Assembly (NCBI RefSeq): GCF_000519085.1
Contig: NZ_KI912577.1
Location: 3,590,035 to 3,654,034, forward strand
Direction of reading: 5' to 3'
DNA from: Methylobacterium sp. 10
GTDB taxonomy: Bacteria; Pseudomonadota; Alphaproteobacteria; Rhizobiales; Beijerinckiaceae
DNA length: 64,000 nt
The notes under the pieces were generated by a model that worked only from the letters and a program-made list of their open reading frames with translations, was not told where the DNA came from and did not search any database. This document shows, one piece after another, positions 1 through 8,393 of this stretch. The translations under genes and the position numbers were made by a program. The stretch's first letter is position 1; each line of letters opens with the position of its first letter.

Positions 1-115
1 GCATCCCGCCCAATTCCTTTCGCCCGGCCTCGCAGGCTTCCTTCGTCGGAAACTCTGCGGAGCCGGACGTGAGGCCACCGGTCGTCGACATGAATAGCCA
101 GAGCATGATCCACAT
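1..115 (-). CDS. Small hypothetical protein, cut by the window edge
   Basis: An ATG at 115 opens a frame that is still open at base 1, giving 38 residues. It begins with a short hydrophobic stretch (WIMLWLFM), then a polar part with one Cys and the string FPTKEACEAGRKEL. Short proteins of this shape are common in phage late regions, and it lies on the same strand as the phage genes to its right. A GAGG-like ribosome site precedes the ATG; a second ATG lies at 106. No family is recognised and the 3' end is outside the window. Confidence 0.4.
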   Translation of the reverse strand, partial: MWIMLWLFMSTTGGLTSGSAEFPTKEACEAGRKELGGM

Positions 116-233
116 GCCTCGACCCTGCCGCGTCAAGCGCCCCTGGGCAAGTCCCGACATTTGAGTCTGCAGGGGCGAGCTATTCCTTGTCGGGACGCGT
201 TATGCTGAACGCAGTAAGCGAGCGGAGACAGGC

Positions 234-476
234 ATGGCCGACGACTCAGTCACCACGGGCAAAGTTGAAGGAATCGACCCCTTTTCGCCAGGCATGGAAC
301 GGCGATATCGCTCCGAAAACAAAATCTGCCTCATTGAAATTACGACGAGCGATGGAACTTTGATCCGCATGGTGCTCGACCGAAATCAAAAGATGTCCAT
401 CACAGACGGCAGTGCGCCATACACCTTCGTGATCAAAGAGTTCGTCAGCATGGATGAGCATTTCCCGGAGTATTAG
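234..476 (+). CDS. Hypothetical 80-residue protein on the strand opposite to the phage genes
   Basis: The ATG at 234 has a GGAG ribosome site seven bases upstream. The product is small and soluble in appearance, with alternating polar and hydrophobic stretches (KICLIEITTSDGTLIRMVL) that suggest a small beta-rich fold. No family is recognised. Its stop overlaps the stop of the convergent tape-measure gene by two bases. A lone gene in opposite orientation inside a phage late operon is the usual position of a moron, a gene expressed from the lysogen. That role is inferred from position only. An antisense frame at 246-461 is taken as a shadow. Confidence 0.5.
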   Translation: MADDSVTTGKVEGIDPFSPGMERRYRSENKICLIEITTSDGTLIRMVLDRNQKMSITDGSAPYTFVIKEFVSMDEHFPEY

Positions 477-3106
477 CGTGTCGCAAGCGTCCGCTGATTG
501 AGGGCTTGTTTGGTTCGTGAGCCATCCCGACTGACCGCAGCCGCCGCCATTTCATCGAACGTGATCTCGAGACGCTTTCCGCCACGCCCGTCTGGTGCTT
601 GTGTCACGGTCGGCTGCGATGGGGCATTGTTCACCGTCACCTGCAGGTTCATCGGCTGTGCGCTTGCGCCACCCTGAAACTGCACGGGGATTCGGCCGCC
701 GCTCGGTAACGGCACAACGGCCTCGCGCTGCCCAGGCACTTCGCCCGCGATAGACGGGCCGTCCGTAATGCCGCCCAAGGCGAACTTCGGCATGCTACTG
801 AAGAGGCTGCCGATGAGGCCGCCGGCGGCGTTTGTGCCCGGCGCCGCCGCGGTGCCGAATAGACCAGCGAGGGGACCGGTGCCCATGACGCTCGCTTGCA
901 GCGCCGCCCGGGTTAGGCTCGCCGTCATATTGCTGAAGATGCTAGAGACGGTCGCCCCTCTCGTCGCCATGCCGTCCAGGGCGTTGACGATCTCGTTTCC
1001 GGCGAAGCCTTGGAGCGCAAAAGACTGCTGCGCGGATTGCCGGGTCTGCTCAAGAGCCGTCGCTGCCGCCGCCGACTTTGTCGCGTAGTCCGTGATCTGC
1101 GCAGTGAGTTGCGGGGTGATGTCCCGATCCGCGCGCTTGGCCGCAGTCAGAAGCTCTTGCTCGGCGCGGTATTTCGCGACGACACCGGCGCCCATGCCGA
1201 ACGTCGTGTTCTGCTCCTCCATGCGCCGCGTCTGGTCCTCGATCCGCTTCGTTGCGCGGTCGTAATCGTCCAGCGCATCCGCCGACCCGCCACCGCTTTT
1301 TCCGCCGCCCTTGCTCGCGCTTTCCAGCGTCGACATGGCGCCGGCCCGGGCAATCTGCCCCCGCGCGTCGCCAGGCGTGATGGTCTTGCCGATAAGGTCG
1401 AAGGCCTTCTGCCGCTCGGCCACGTTCCGCTTCTCGGCTTCGGTCTTCGCGTTCGTACTGTCGATCTTAAGCTGATCCGACCGGCGGCTGATCTCCTCGG
1501 CCGAGATCATCTTGCCGGTCGCGTCGGTCATCGTCGTGATGGCGCGGGTGGTCGCCGTATAGGCTTCCTCGGTCTGCGCTTGATCGGCGAGGCGATTCCG
1601 GGCCAGCGGGTCGGCCAGACCATCCCGAAGAGCCGTCTGCTGCTCGCGTAGCTGCGACAGGCGGGAGAAATTCGGGTCGATCTGCCGGGCAACCGCACCC
1701 GCGGCGGACGATGCTTTGTCGGCTCGCGCCTCGGCCGCCCTTCCCTCGGCGATCATGCGTTCTTGATCGGCGATGACCCTGGCGACTTCGAGCTGGTTTG
1801 CATCCTTGCTGTCCCGCGGGTTCAGCGGCTCCATGCCCATCGCCGTGCGGGTCTTGTTCGTGTTGTCCACGATCGTCTGAAGCCGCGTCACGGCCTCCTG
1901 CGCTCCTTCAGGCGCCACACCTAGCTTAATGCCGGCGATGCGCTTGGCGGCCTCCCAGTAGCCGTTCGCGGCTGCCGTGGCCGTGTTCCAGGCCGAGGCC
2001 CAGCCGGTTGTGCTCGCCGCGTTGGCGTCGATGGATGCCTTCAGGCTGTCGGCGAGGGTCTGTTGGGCGGCCGAGCGGTCGCCCTGCTCGATCTGCGTCT
2101 GGATCAACTGCCGCGTGCGATCATCTAGGCCGCCGATCCGGCTTGCCACCGCGTCGGCTCCACTGCCGATGTCCGCGAACGTGCGGGTAAGCTCTTGGGT
2201 CGCGCTCGCGGCGTCCTGACCGGTTAGCTGCGCATATCGCTCCGTGACCTGAATGAGGGTGCCGAAGACGCTCGTCCCGATTTCGCCGGTCGAATTGTAC
2301 GCCGCCACCATCTCGCGAGCGGTCGAGGTCGAGACCCTGCCCGCCTCAGCGTTGGCACGGGCTACCGTGTCGAGCTGCTCGGCGGTGTTGCCACTCGCCC
2401 GGCCGAGCCCCTGCGTAGCGTTCTGCAGCGCGGTCTGGTCCGACCGGGCCTGCGCAGCGGCAACACCGAAGGCGATGCCGAGGCCGGCCACAGCCGTCGT
2501 CGCGACGGTTACGGGCGTGACGAGGGCCATCGCGCTCTGGCCTAGGGCAGCGAGGCCACCCTTGAGGCCGCCTTCACCCCCAGCAAGGCCCTGCAAGATC
2601 TGCGGACCCTGCTGGAATGCGACGGTGCCGAGGCCCGCGCCGGAACCAAGGGAAGCGACGACATCGCCGCCCTGGTACATCAAATCGCGCTTCTGGTTAG
2701 AGTCGAGACCGCGTCGTGCGGCCGGGTTGTCATTCGCGGACGGGAGGGCCGGGAGCGCCGACGGTGTATTCTGCGGATTGGCGGCGGCACCCCGCGCAAG
2801 TGCCTGCTCATAGGCCGTGGCCGACTTGGTTGCCCGATCCCAGTCCTTCGCCATCTTGTCGATGACGCTGGATGTAGAGGTAAATCGGCCGGAGGCGTCG
2901 CGCACCCTATCAATGGCCGACGCGGTGTCGCTCGCGGCGCGGGAAACGGTGGCAAGAGCGGCCCCCGTCTTCATGGTGGCTTGGGTGAAGGCGGCCGAAG
3001 CGGTGTCGGCCTTGGTGGCCGATCCCGCGAGCCGGTCGAGCACCGTCGAGGCGTCCGCCGCTGGGCGGCTGTCTATTTCGAGGCCAAGTATCGCGAGATC
3101 CGCCAT
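473..3106 (-). CDS. Phage tail tape-measure protein
   Basis: The 877-residue product has the features of tape-measure proteins of long-tailed phages, which set tail length and help DNA pass into the cell. It shows long Ala/Gln/Thr-rich helical stretches, a hydrophobic Gly/Ala-rich segment near residues 160-215, and the typical C-terminal motif FALGGITDGPSIAGE followed by VPLPSGGRIPV. The N-terminal string MADLAILGLEIDSRPA is characteristic of the TMP_2-type family. I choose the ATG at 3106 because GGGAG lies six bases before it; an ATG at 3112 overlaps that site. The gene follows the 237-residue gene by 11 bases and belongs to the same operon as the terminase. Confidence 0.85.
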   Translation of the reverse strand: MADLAILGLEIDSRPAADASTVLDRLAGSATKADTASAAFTQATMKTGAALATVSRAASDTASAIDRVRDASGRFTSTSSVIDKMAKDWDRATKSATAYEQALARGAAANPQNTPSALPALPSANDNPAARRGLDSNQKRDLMYQGGDVVASLGSGAGLGTVAFQQGPQILQGLAGGEGGLKGGLAALGQSAMALVTPVTVATTAVAGLGIAFGVAAAQARSDQTALQNATQGLGRASGNTAEQLDTVARANAEAGRVSTSTAREMVAAYNSTGEIGTSVFGTLIQVTERYAQLTGQDAASATQELTRTFADIGSGADAVASRIGGLDDRTRQLIQTQIEQGDRSAAQQTLADSLKASIDANAASTTGWASAWNTATAAANGYWEAAKRIAGIKLGVAPEGAQEAVTRLQTIVDNTNKTRTAMGMEPLNPRDSKDANQLEVARVIADQERMIAEGRAAEARADKASSAAGAVARQIDPNFSRLSQLREQQTALRDGLADPLARNRLADQAQTEEAYTATTRAITTMTDATGKMISAEEISRRSDQLKIDSTNAKTEAEKRNVAERQKAFDLIGKTITPGDARGQIARAGAMSTLESASKGGGKSGGGSADALDDYDRATKRIEDQTRRMEEQNTTFGMGAGVVAKYRAEQELLTAAKRADRDITPQLTAQITDYATKSAAAATALEQTRQSAQQSFALQGFAGNEIVNALDGMATRGATVSSIFSNMTASLTRAALQASVMGTGPLAGLFGTAAAPGTNAAGGLIGSLFSSMPKFALGGITDGPSIAGEVPGQREAVVPLPSGGRIPVQFQGGASAQPMNLQVTVNNAPSQPTVTQAPDGRGGKRLEITFDEMAAAAVSRDGSRTKQALNQRTLATR

Positions 3107-3117
3107 CGCCATCTCCC

Positions 3118-3831
3118 CTATGCGTCTGCGGCGGCTTCGAGAGGCGCCATGGCCTGCTCGAAACCGTCACGCGAGAGACCGGAGGCTTCAAAGAGTTCGT
3201 TGCGAACCACTGCAACGGCCTGTTCGGCGAGCTGGTAGTCCTCTTCCACTCCTGCGATTTCCTCAAGGCGCTGGCCGTGGATGGTTTCGGCCCGCTCCAC
3301 CTTCAGGCGCTCCTGCAGCCCATACTGTGGGCGCTGCATAGCCTCGTCATCGAGTCCGGACATGAATGCCGGAACGCCGAGCACTGCGGCCGAACCCTCG
3401 GGCGATTGACACAACTCCCTCGCGAGCCGTTCGCGCTGCGCCGGAGGGAGCGACCGAAGGAATGTCCGGGTCTCCTGTGCCCGCATCTCGCCGACCGCAT
3501 CGGGGCGTTCGATTTTGCCGTTGAGGAGAGCCTCCCGCTCGGATCGGGCGTAGGCCAGTGCGCGCCGTACGGGCCGCGAGGCCGCCGCAAGCTCTTTCAT
3601 CTTCACACTCTTGACCAGTTCGGCGACGCCCGTCCTCCGACCAAAATCAGACAGCGTGCTGTCATTCTTGAGCTTGCCCCGAATTGCCTCGATGCTGCTT
3701 CCAATGTTTTCGGTGCCCTCAATCACGGCAAGCACATCCTGCGCGTGACGACGGGTTACCGAAACATTCTGGCGAAGTGTGTTGAAGAGATGGGGGTTCA
3801 TCATTCGGTGCTCCAATTGCAAGACAGTCAT
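3118..3831 (-). CDS. Phage protein of unknown function between terminase and tape measure
   Basis: A 237-residue, charged, largely helical protein. The start at 3831 makes an ATGA overlap with the terminase large-subunit stop; a longer frame from 3873 would lie wholly inside the terminase gene. The middle part reads like a helical scaffold (FLRSLPPAQRERLARELCQS), and the C-terminal third is Glu-rich and likely coiled coil. No portal, protease or capsid motif is visible. It occupies the place where head and connector genes normally lie, so it may be a structural or packaging accessory protein, but no family can be named. Confidence 0.65.
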   Translation of the reverse strand: MTVLQLEHRMMNPHLFNTLRQNVSVTRRHAQDVLAVIEGTENIGSSIEAIRGKLKNDSTLSDFGRRTGVAELVKSVKMKELAAASRPVRRALAYARSEREALLNGKIERPDAVGEMRAQETRTFLRSLPPAQRERLARELCQSPEGSAAVLGVPAFMSGLDDEAMQRPQYGLQERLKVERAETIHGQRLEEIAGVEEDYQLAEQAVAVVRNELFEASGLSRDGFEQAMAPLEAAADA

Positions 3832-5234
3832 CGTTTGATCCAGCCCATGCGGATCGCTCGTTCTTCCGAACAAAGCCCAAGGCGAACGGCCTCGGCTGGC
3901 GGGATGTGGTCGTATGGGCCGCGGTCGCCGCCACGTGAGAAGGTGCCGGAGGCTGCCACGGGCACCGTCCGCTTCACCGCAAGAGCGGTGACAGCCCAGA
4001 CCAGCGCGTCGAACCGATCGGGCGACGGGCCGCCTGCCACATAGCTCGTCATCTGCTGTTCGAGTTCGGGGAAGCCGTCGCCGACGTGGTGGACTTTCCC
4101 GGCCTCGTAGAGGGCCGAGACGGGTTCAGCGCGGGTGATCTTGCCCCGGCTCGCGTGGACGCCCTTGTAGGAAACCATGGGGTCAACAGCCCTGATCGTG
4201 GCCTCCACCATCGCGCCGCCCTGGTTCGTCTCGGCGACGATCCTGTCGGCATCGTGCGCCCGGTAGAGGTTGATCGCGCGAGCGGCCCACTCGGTCGGGC
4301 TATATCGTCCGGTGCCGTCCGTGAGCACGTAGACGTGGCCGTCGGTGCCAAGCGCGGCCACGATGATGCCGGTCTCGTTCGATGTCTGGCCGGTCGACAC
4401 CGCCGGGTCGATCGCGACGACGACCCGCACAAAGTCGGGCACCTCCTTACGGTCGACGCGGCTCCGTTCGATCACATCGACCGTCCAGAGTGCGCCTTCC
4501 AATTCGTCCACGTACTTGCCGAGGTAAAACCGATCGCGCTGGCGCGGCGGCATGGCTTCCAGGGATGCCAGGTACTCGGCCGATAGGTTCGCCTGGTTGT
4601 CGACGGGGTTGAGGAAGGCTCGAGCGTAGGCTTCCGGGTTCTTCAGCGGCAGCTTCGTGATCGGATCGCGCTTCTCGCCGAACAGGCGGTTCGTCCAGTG
4701 CGATTTCTCGGTCGGATTGAGGTCGACGCGGATGCGCTGCCGGAGCCCGGGAACGACCTGAGCCACGCGGGTGAAGGCCGTGAGGGCCGAGAGGTACGGG
4801 ATCTGCGACGCCTCGTTGAGGAAGAGGGTCGCGTACTCCTGGCCCAGGATCTTCTCGACGCGATCCTTGTCGTCCAAGCCGCCGATCCAGATTTGCGAGC
4901 CGTTTGGCAGTTCGAAGAACCCGTCCCGGCTGTGCTCCTCAAGGAGCAGATGCGGGAAACATTTGCGCCGGACGTTCGGCAGGGTGTCGAGGGCAATCGA
5001 GGCGCGGGCGGCGTTGCCGCGGTAACGCAAGATTGCGTGGCGCGTGCCTGGGAAACGGTTGGCTTCATCCACGATTTCGCGAACGATTAGGAAGGTTTTG
5101 CCGGAGCGCGTGCCGCCGACGAGGCAGGAGTGCCGGGCCTCGCCCGTGATGGTGTCCTGTGCCACCTGCTGACCGGGGCTGAGGGAAATCATCCCCTCCA
5201 GGGACGCTTCCAGGCGGGCGAAGGCTTCACGCAT
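3828..5234 (-). CDS. terL: Phage terminase, large subunit
   Basis: The 468-residue product is the motor and nuclease that packages phage DNA into proheads. The N-terminal ATPase domain has a Walker A motif GGTRSGKT at about 40-47 and a Walker B-like FLNEAS at about 138-143, with Asn where Asp is more usual. The C-terminal RNase H-like nuclease domain begins with VAIDPAVSTG near residue 276 and has further acidic positions in DGTGRYSPTEW and DALVWAV. Length is normal for the family. Its start overlaps the small-subunit stop by eight bases, so the two are translationally coupled. Confidence 0.92.
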   Translation of the reverse strand: MREAFARLEASLEGMISLSPGQQVAQDTITGEARHSCLVGGTRSGKTFLIVREIVDEANRFPGTRHAILRYRGNAARASIALDTLPNVRRKCFPHLLLEEHSRDGFFELPNGSQIWIGGLDDKDRVEKILGQEYATLFLNEASQIPYLSALTAFTRVAQVVPGLRQRIRVDLNPTEKSHWTNRLFGEKRDPITKLPLKNPEAYARAFLNPVDNQANLSAEYLASLEAMPPRQRDRFYLGKYVDELEGALWTVDVIERSRVDRKEVPDFVRVVVAIDPAVSTGQTSNETGIIVAALGTDGHVYVLTDGTGRYSPTEWAARAINLYRAHDADRIVAETNQGGAMVEATIRAVDPMVSYKGVHASRGKITRAEPVSALYEAGKVHHVGDGFPELEQQMTSYVAGGPSPDRFDALVWAVTALAVKRTVPVAASGTFSRGGDRGPYDHIPPAEAVRLGLCSEERAIRMGWIKR

Positions 5235-5814
5235 TGGCGCGGCCCTCGATCATCGGCCCGGCCGGCTCCGGCATGTGCTTCAGGCGCCGGACGAGGCTCA
5301 CGATGTCGTCCTTCGCGTCCGGGTGCTGCCGGGCGATGGCGATCAGTCCTGATTCTAGCTCGTGGAAGACCGGGCTGTTCATGATCGCGACCGTCGTGTT
5401 GATCGTGACGCCAGGGTTCAGGCGCTGGATCTCACCCGAGAGCTTGCCGATCTCGCGCGAGACCTCCGTGGCCGCCCTGGCGAGCGCCGCCGTGGCGTGC
5501 CGGTCGTTGCAGGTGGCCGCCGCGAGCATCTGCTGCATCAGCGTCATGCGGATGATGGCGAAGTGGTCGAGGAGAGAGCCTTCCTCGTCCCGTGCGCGCT
5601 GCGCCAGCTCCTCAATCGGCACGTCGGCCACGAGTTGCCCGCGGTACTCCGGCGACAGGCTCTCCATGTGCCGGGCGATCGCGTCCCGGTGCACACCGAA
5701 CCGCTTGGCGATCTTGTCGAGGCTGACGCCAGCCGTACGGGCAAGTTCGATCCGGACCCGGTCGGGGTGGCGGGTGATCTGGCTGCGGCGTTCGGGATTG
5801 GTGGCGCGAGGCAT
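5227..5814 (-). CDS. terS: Phage terminase, small subunit
   Basis: The 195-residue protein has an N-terminal helix-turn-helix (GVSLDKIAKRFGVHRDAIARH), as expected for the subunit that recognises packaging sites. A helical middle region (RHATAALARAATEVSREI) is suited to oligomer formation. It lies directly upstream of the large subunit with an eight-base overlap, the standard arrangement. I prefer the ATG at 5814, two bases after the upstream stop, over the ATG at 5826, because the sequence MPRATNPERRSQ then begins the protein. The family is inferred from HTH plus position; the sequence alone is moderately diagnostic. Confidence 0.82.
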   Translation of the reverse strand: MPRATNPERRSQITRHPDRVRIELARTAGVSLDKIAKRFGVHRDAIARHMESLSPEYRGQLVADVPIEELAQRARDEEGSLLDHFAIIRMTLMQQMLAAATCNDRHATAALARAATEVSREIGKLSGEIQRLNPGVTINTTVAIMNSPVFHELESGLIAIARQHPDAKDDIVSLVRRLKHMPEPAGPMIEGRANA

Positions 5815-5816
5815 GG

Positions 5817-6095
5817 CTAGAACCACGCTGCTCCACGTTCCTTCGCCAGTCTGGCGGAAGCGACGATGCCCTTCACTTCATCGGGCGGGGCACCGGTCAG
5901 ACGGCACCACTCTGCGATGGCCTGAGCGTCCCACTGGCATGCCTGCGCCGTCATGGCGACGAGCATCCGCATGGCAGCAGAGGTTGAGGCGGCAGCGGTG
6001 TTGATCTGGGATGCGGCGGCTGCGGGATCGGCCGACACGCTGGCCGAGGTAGCAGCGGGCGCAGATGGGGTCAGGGTTTGATAGATCGATGGCAT
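5817..6095 (-). CDS. Small hypothetical phage protein upstream of terminase
   Basis: The 92-residue product has a low-complexity Ala/Ser/Thr/Pro N-terminal half and a helical C-terminal half with a Cys and Trp-rich segment (QACQWDAQAIAEWCRLTG). The ATG at 6095 is chosen because a GGAG lies nine bases upstream; the longer frame starts with TTG. The stop lies two bases before the terminase small-subunit start, so it is probably in the packaging operon. No family is recognised. Confidence 0.5.
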   Translation of the reverse strand: MPSIYQTLTPSAPAATSASVSADPAAAASQINTAAASTSAAMRMLVAMTAQACQWDAQAIAEWCRLTGAPPDEVKGIVASARLAKERGAAWF

Positions 6096-6204
6096 AGGGC
6101 GATGCTCCGGTGACAAGGTGTCAGTCCGTGAGCCATCCAGCCCGTACGCCTAGCCCCATCCAGGGCGTTGGCGGTGATATTAGTGATGCGAAAATCTATC
6201 GCGG

Positions 6205-6858
6205 TCAAGTCTTCGACTGTGTAACCCTATCGAGAATGCGTGCAACCGTCTTCATGTCTTTGCCTACAGCCGCGCCGATACGGGCATAGGACTGGCCCTC
6301 ACGCCTCATGCTGACCATGACATCCAGTACACGATGCTCATCAGCGTTGGGGACAAGCCGGCCGTCCACCCGGTCGAAACCGAAGGGCACCTTGCCGCCG
6401 TTGTAGACGCCTTGAGCAGCGAGATTGCGCTTCACGTCGCGGATGCGCTCGCGGATGCGATCGCGCTCGTTCTCAGCCACTGCCGACAGGATCGTGAAAA
6501 CCAGCTTCGAGATGCCGTTGCCACACACGTCCCCGCCCAAGTCGATCATGTGAAGGGCGATGCCGTCCTCCTTCATTTCTTCCAGCGTGCCGAGTGCATC
6601 GGCAGCTGACCGAAACATGCGATCCAGCTTCGGGGTGATGACCACATCGCCCTTGTTCAGTCGGGCCAAGAGCTTCCGGCCAGCAGGGCGCTCGTTGAGG
6701 GGGACTGATCCAGAGACGCCGGCCTCGACGTAGAAGTCCGCAACAGCCCAGCCCTTCAGCATGGCCCAGGCCTCGACTTGCCGCCGCTGAGTGTCGAGGG
6801 AATCGCCGCTCTTGGCCTGCTCAGCCGTCGAAACGCGGATGTACCCGTAGACCATCAT
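6205..6858 (-). CDS. Small serine recombinase (resolvase/invertase family)
   Basis: The 217-residue enzyme has the resolvase N-terminal motif YGYIRVSTAEQ, with catalytic Ser at residue 10 and Arg at 8, then the conserved LDRMFRSAADALG region and a helix-turn-helix at about 185-215 (GQSYARIGAAVGKDMKTVARI). It breaks and rejoins DNA through a serine-phosphate link. At this length it matches Hin/Tn3-type resolvases rather than large serine integrases, so it would resolve or invert DNA rather than integrate a phage. The start at 6858 has AGGAG six bases upstream; the longer frame lacks one. A 30-bp dyad overlaps its leader. Confidence 0.9.
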   Translation of the reverse strand: MMVYGYIRVSTAEQAKSGDSLDTQRRQVEAWAMLKGWAVADFYVEAGVSGSVPLNERPAGRKLLARLNKGDVVITPKLDRMFRSAADALGTLEEMKEDGIALHMIDLGGDVCGNGISKLVFTILSAVAENERDRIRERIRDVKRNLAAQGVYNGGKVPFGFDRVDGRLVPNADEHRVLDVMVSMRREGQSYARIGAAVGKDMKTVARILDRVTQSKT

Positions 6859-6867
6859 GGCGCGCTC

Positions 6868-6897
6868 CTTATGTCTTTGCTTTAGCAAAGCCATAAG
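6868..6897. repeat. 30-bp interrupted palindrome at the recombinase start
   Basis: The arms CTTATG-T-CTTTGC and GCAAAG-C-CATAAG flank a 4-base centre TTTA. Twelve of thirteen arm positions pair. The site overlaps the Shine-Dalgarno of the recombinase gene, and an extra CATAAG occurs at about 6910. Its length matches the 28-30 bp dimer sites of small serine recombinases, so it may be a crossover site, an autoregulatory operator, or both. Confidence 0.6.
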
Positions 6898-7096
6898 ATC
6901 GCAATGCCATAAGCTCGTCAAGGGCAATCGGCCACGCCTCCTCCCGGCCCTTGTCGCAGGTGCTCTTTCGTAGGTGTGCGATTGATGACGATCGCACCCT
7001 CGTAGTGCGAACAGCCTGTTTTGACGCAACCTCGGATGCCTAAGCGCGTTTGCCCGGCACTACCGTCGAACCTACAACGAAGTAAGGGCAAATACT

Positions 7097-7297
7097 ATGG
7101 CGACAATTCTTGGCGAAAAACAGTACTTCGGCAACACAATGGACGACATACTTGCGCACGCTCACGGAGATGCAAGAGAATTGGCCCCAGGTAATACTGG
7201 CAAGATCTCCACGCGAGTGGAATCCTGGGGTTCAGGTGAGGATGAGAAGGGCATCCTTCGCTTCTGGGCTCGCGTATCGTTCCATCTAAGTAACTGA
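7097..7297 (+). CDS. Small hypothetical protein
   Basis: The 66-residue product is divergent from the recombinase gene. The ATG at 7097 has a TAAGGG ribosome site about nine bases upstream. The sequence is polar with a C-terminal aromatic segment (ILRFWARVSFHL) and no transmembrane segment. No family is recognised. It sits in the regulatory middle of the prophage, between packaging and replication genes. Confidence 0.45.
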   Translation: MATILGEKQYFGNTMDDILAHAHGDARELAPGNTGKISTRVESWGSGEDEKGILRFWARVSFHLSN

Positions 7298-7317
7298 CCT
7301 CTCACGCCTCCCACAGG

Positions 7318-7430
7318 CGCGTGTAGCGTAGCAAAACCGTAGCATCTTCGTAGCAACCGCTACGGCGTAGCACTGTAGCGTAGCGTAGCCCCCTCTCTTA
7401 AAGAGGGGCTACTCGCTACGGCTGCTACAG
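7318..7430. repeat. GTAGC-motif array ending in a large inverted repeat
   Basis: The pentamer GTAGC or its complement GCTAC occurs more than ten times in about 110 bp. From 7373 to 7430 the arms CTGTAGC..GTAGCCCCTCT and AGAGGGGCTAC..GCTACAG form a large imperfect hairpin around the core CCCCTCT-cttaa-AGAGGGG. The related string GCTGCTACA recurs near 9811 beside the tRNA fragment. It could be a strong terminator, a recombinase or integrase arm-site array, or a replication structure. Confidence 0.55.
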
Positions 7431-7501
7431 GCTGCCGACAGGCCATCGTTGCATATCAAGTGGGCGATGTTGAGTGCCCACGCTTTTTAGAAAGACGGGC
7501 T

Positions 7502-7747
7502 GTGTCAAAAATTAACTTCACAAATTACGTGTATTTCATGCTGGACGAAACTGACGAGCCATATCTACTTGACCTAGCGCTGCATTTCTGCGTTGGTCAA
7601 AGCTTGCCATCCTACGTCAATACGCATGTTATCGGCAAAACTACTTATATGTGTGCCGTGGTAACCGCCGCCGGGCATAAGACGCTTATAGAATATTTAC
7701 ATCTTCTGGGATGGGATCGATTCATCACTAAAGACATTTTGATATAG
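7502..7747 (+). CDS. AT-rich orphan hypothetical protein
   Basis: The frame is open from 7460, but the GTG at 7502 with an AGAAAG-type site upstream is the likelier start (81 residues). The product contains aromatic and hydrophobic stretches (KINFTNYVYFMLDE, YVNTHVIGKTTYMCAVV) and looks like a small alpha/beta protein. No family is recognised. Base composition and codon choice (TTA, ATA, AAA, TAT) are clearly unlike the GC-rich surroundings, which suggests recent transfer. It is isolated, with no operon partner. Confidence 0.4.
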   Translation: MSKINFTNYVYFMLDETDEPYLLDLALHFCVGQSLPSYVNTHVIGKTTYMCAVVTAAGHKTLIEYLHLLGWDRFITKDILI

Positions 7748-7808
7748 CGCCATATAAAACACACTTACGCGGCGCTTTCCGTTTATTATTGCTCTAGATC
7801 CTCTGCAT

Positions 7809-8393
7809 TCAATCCAGGCTACCCATAAGGACTACCGCTTCCACCTTCGCCCGTACCCCCACAAGCCGCTCCGCCAGCCTCTGGACTGCGCCGTACGACT
7901 TCTGCTTCTCCCGGCAGGCCGCAATCACCTCAGCAATCTCCGGGGTAAACACCTGCTCCCGGCGCAGCTTCTGGCACGCAGCGACCACAACGGCCGGCGG
8001 GAAGCCTTCGTCGAGAAGATCGTGGACCAGGGCCCCCAGGTAGACCTCGGGATTCTGAGGGCCGCGTACGCGCGAATCAAACAGGATGGCCACGGTGGCC
8101 TGGACAACCTTGCGGCTGGGCTTTGTCGCAAGAGCGTCGGCCACCGCTCCTGCGATGCTCTCCAATTCCGAGGCGGGCGGGCATTCAGCAAGCTCCCGTG
8201 TTAGCCGCTCGCGCTGCCCGGCGCCGGCATAAAGGAAGCTCGAATCCATCCAGGCCAAAGCACTCTTGATGATGGCATCGCCGCAGCTTTTCACTAACCG
8301 CTCAGGCTCGAGGTGTTGTCCCAAATCGGGCGAACCTCGAGAAGGCGCGTGTACGGGAACTGCTGTGTTTGCTTTCGTGATCTCGCTACTCAT
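7809..8393 (-). CDS. Hypothetical phage early protein downstream of the replication gene
   Basis: A 194-residue, mainly helical protein that starts with an ATG overlapping the last codons of the upstream replication-type gene by eight bases, so it is coupled to it. The middle resembles an armadillo-like run of short helices (SIAGAVADALATKPSRKVV), and the C-terminus is a Glu/Lys/Arg helix. By position it may be a replication accessory protein or helicase loader, as the second gene of such phage pairs often is. No AAA or Walker motif is present, so that is only a positional guess. Confidence 0.6.
   Translation of the reverse strand: MSSEITKANTAVPVHAPSRGSPDLGQHLEPERLVKSCGDAIIKSALAWMDSSFLYAGAGQRERLTRELAECPPASELESIAGAVADALATKPSRKVVQATVAILFDSRVRGPQNPEVYLGALVHDLLDEGFPPAVVVAACQKLRREQVFTPEIAEVIAACREKQKSYGAVQRLAERLVGVRAKVEAVVLMGSLD

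Noticed and set aside
6205..6858. Large serine integrase for the prophage
   Set aside because: The protein is 217 residues, without the recombinase and zinc-ribbon domains of large serine integrases.
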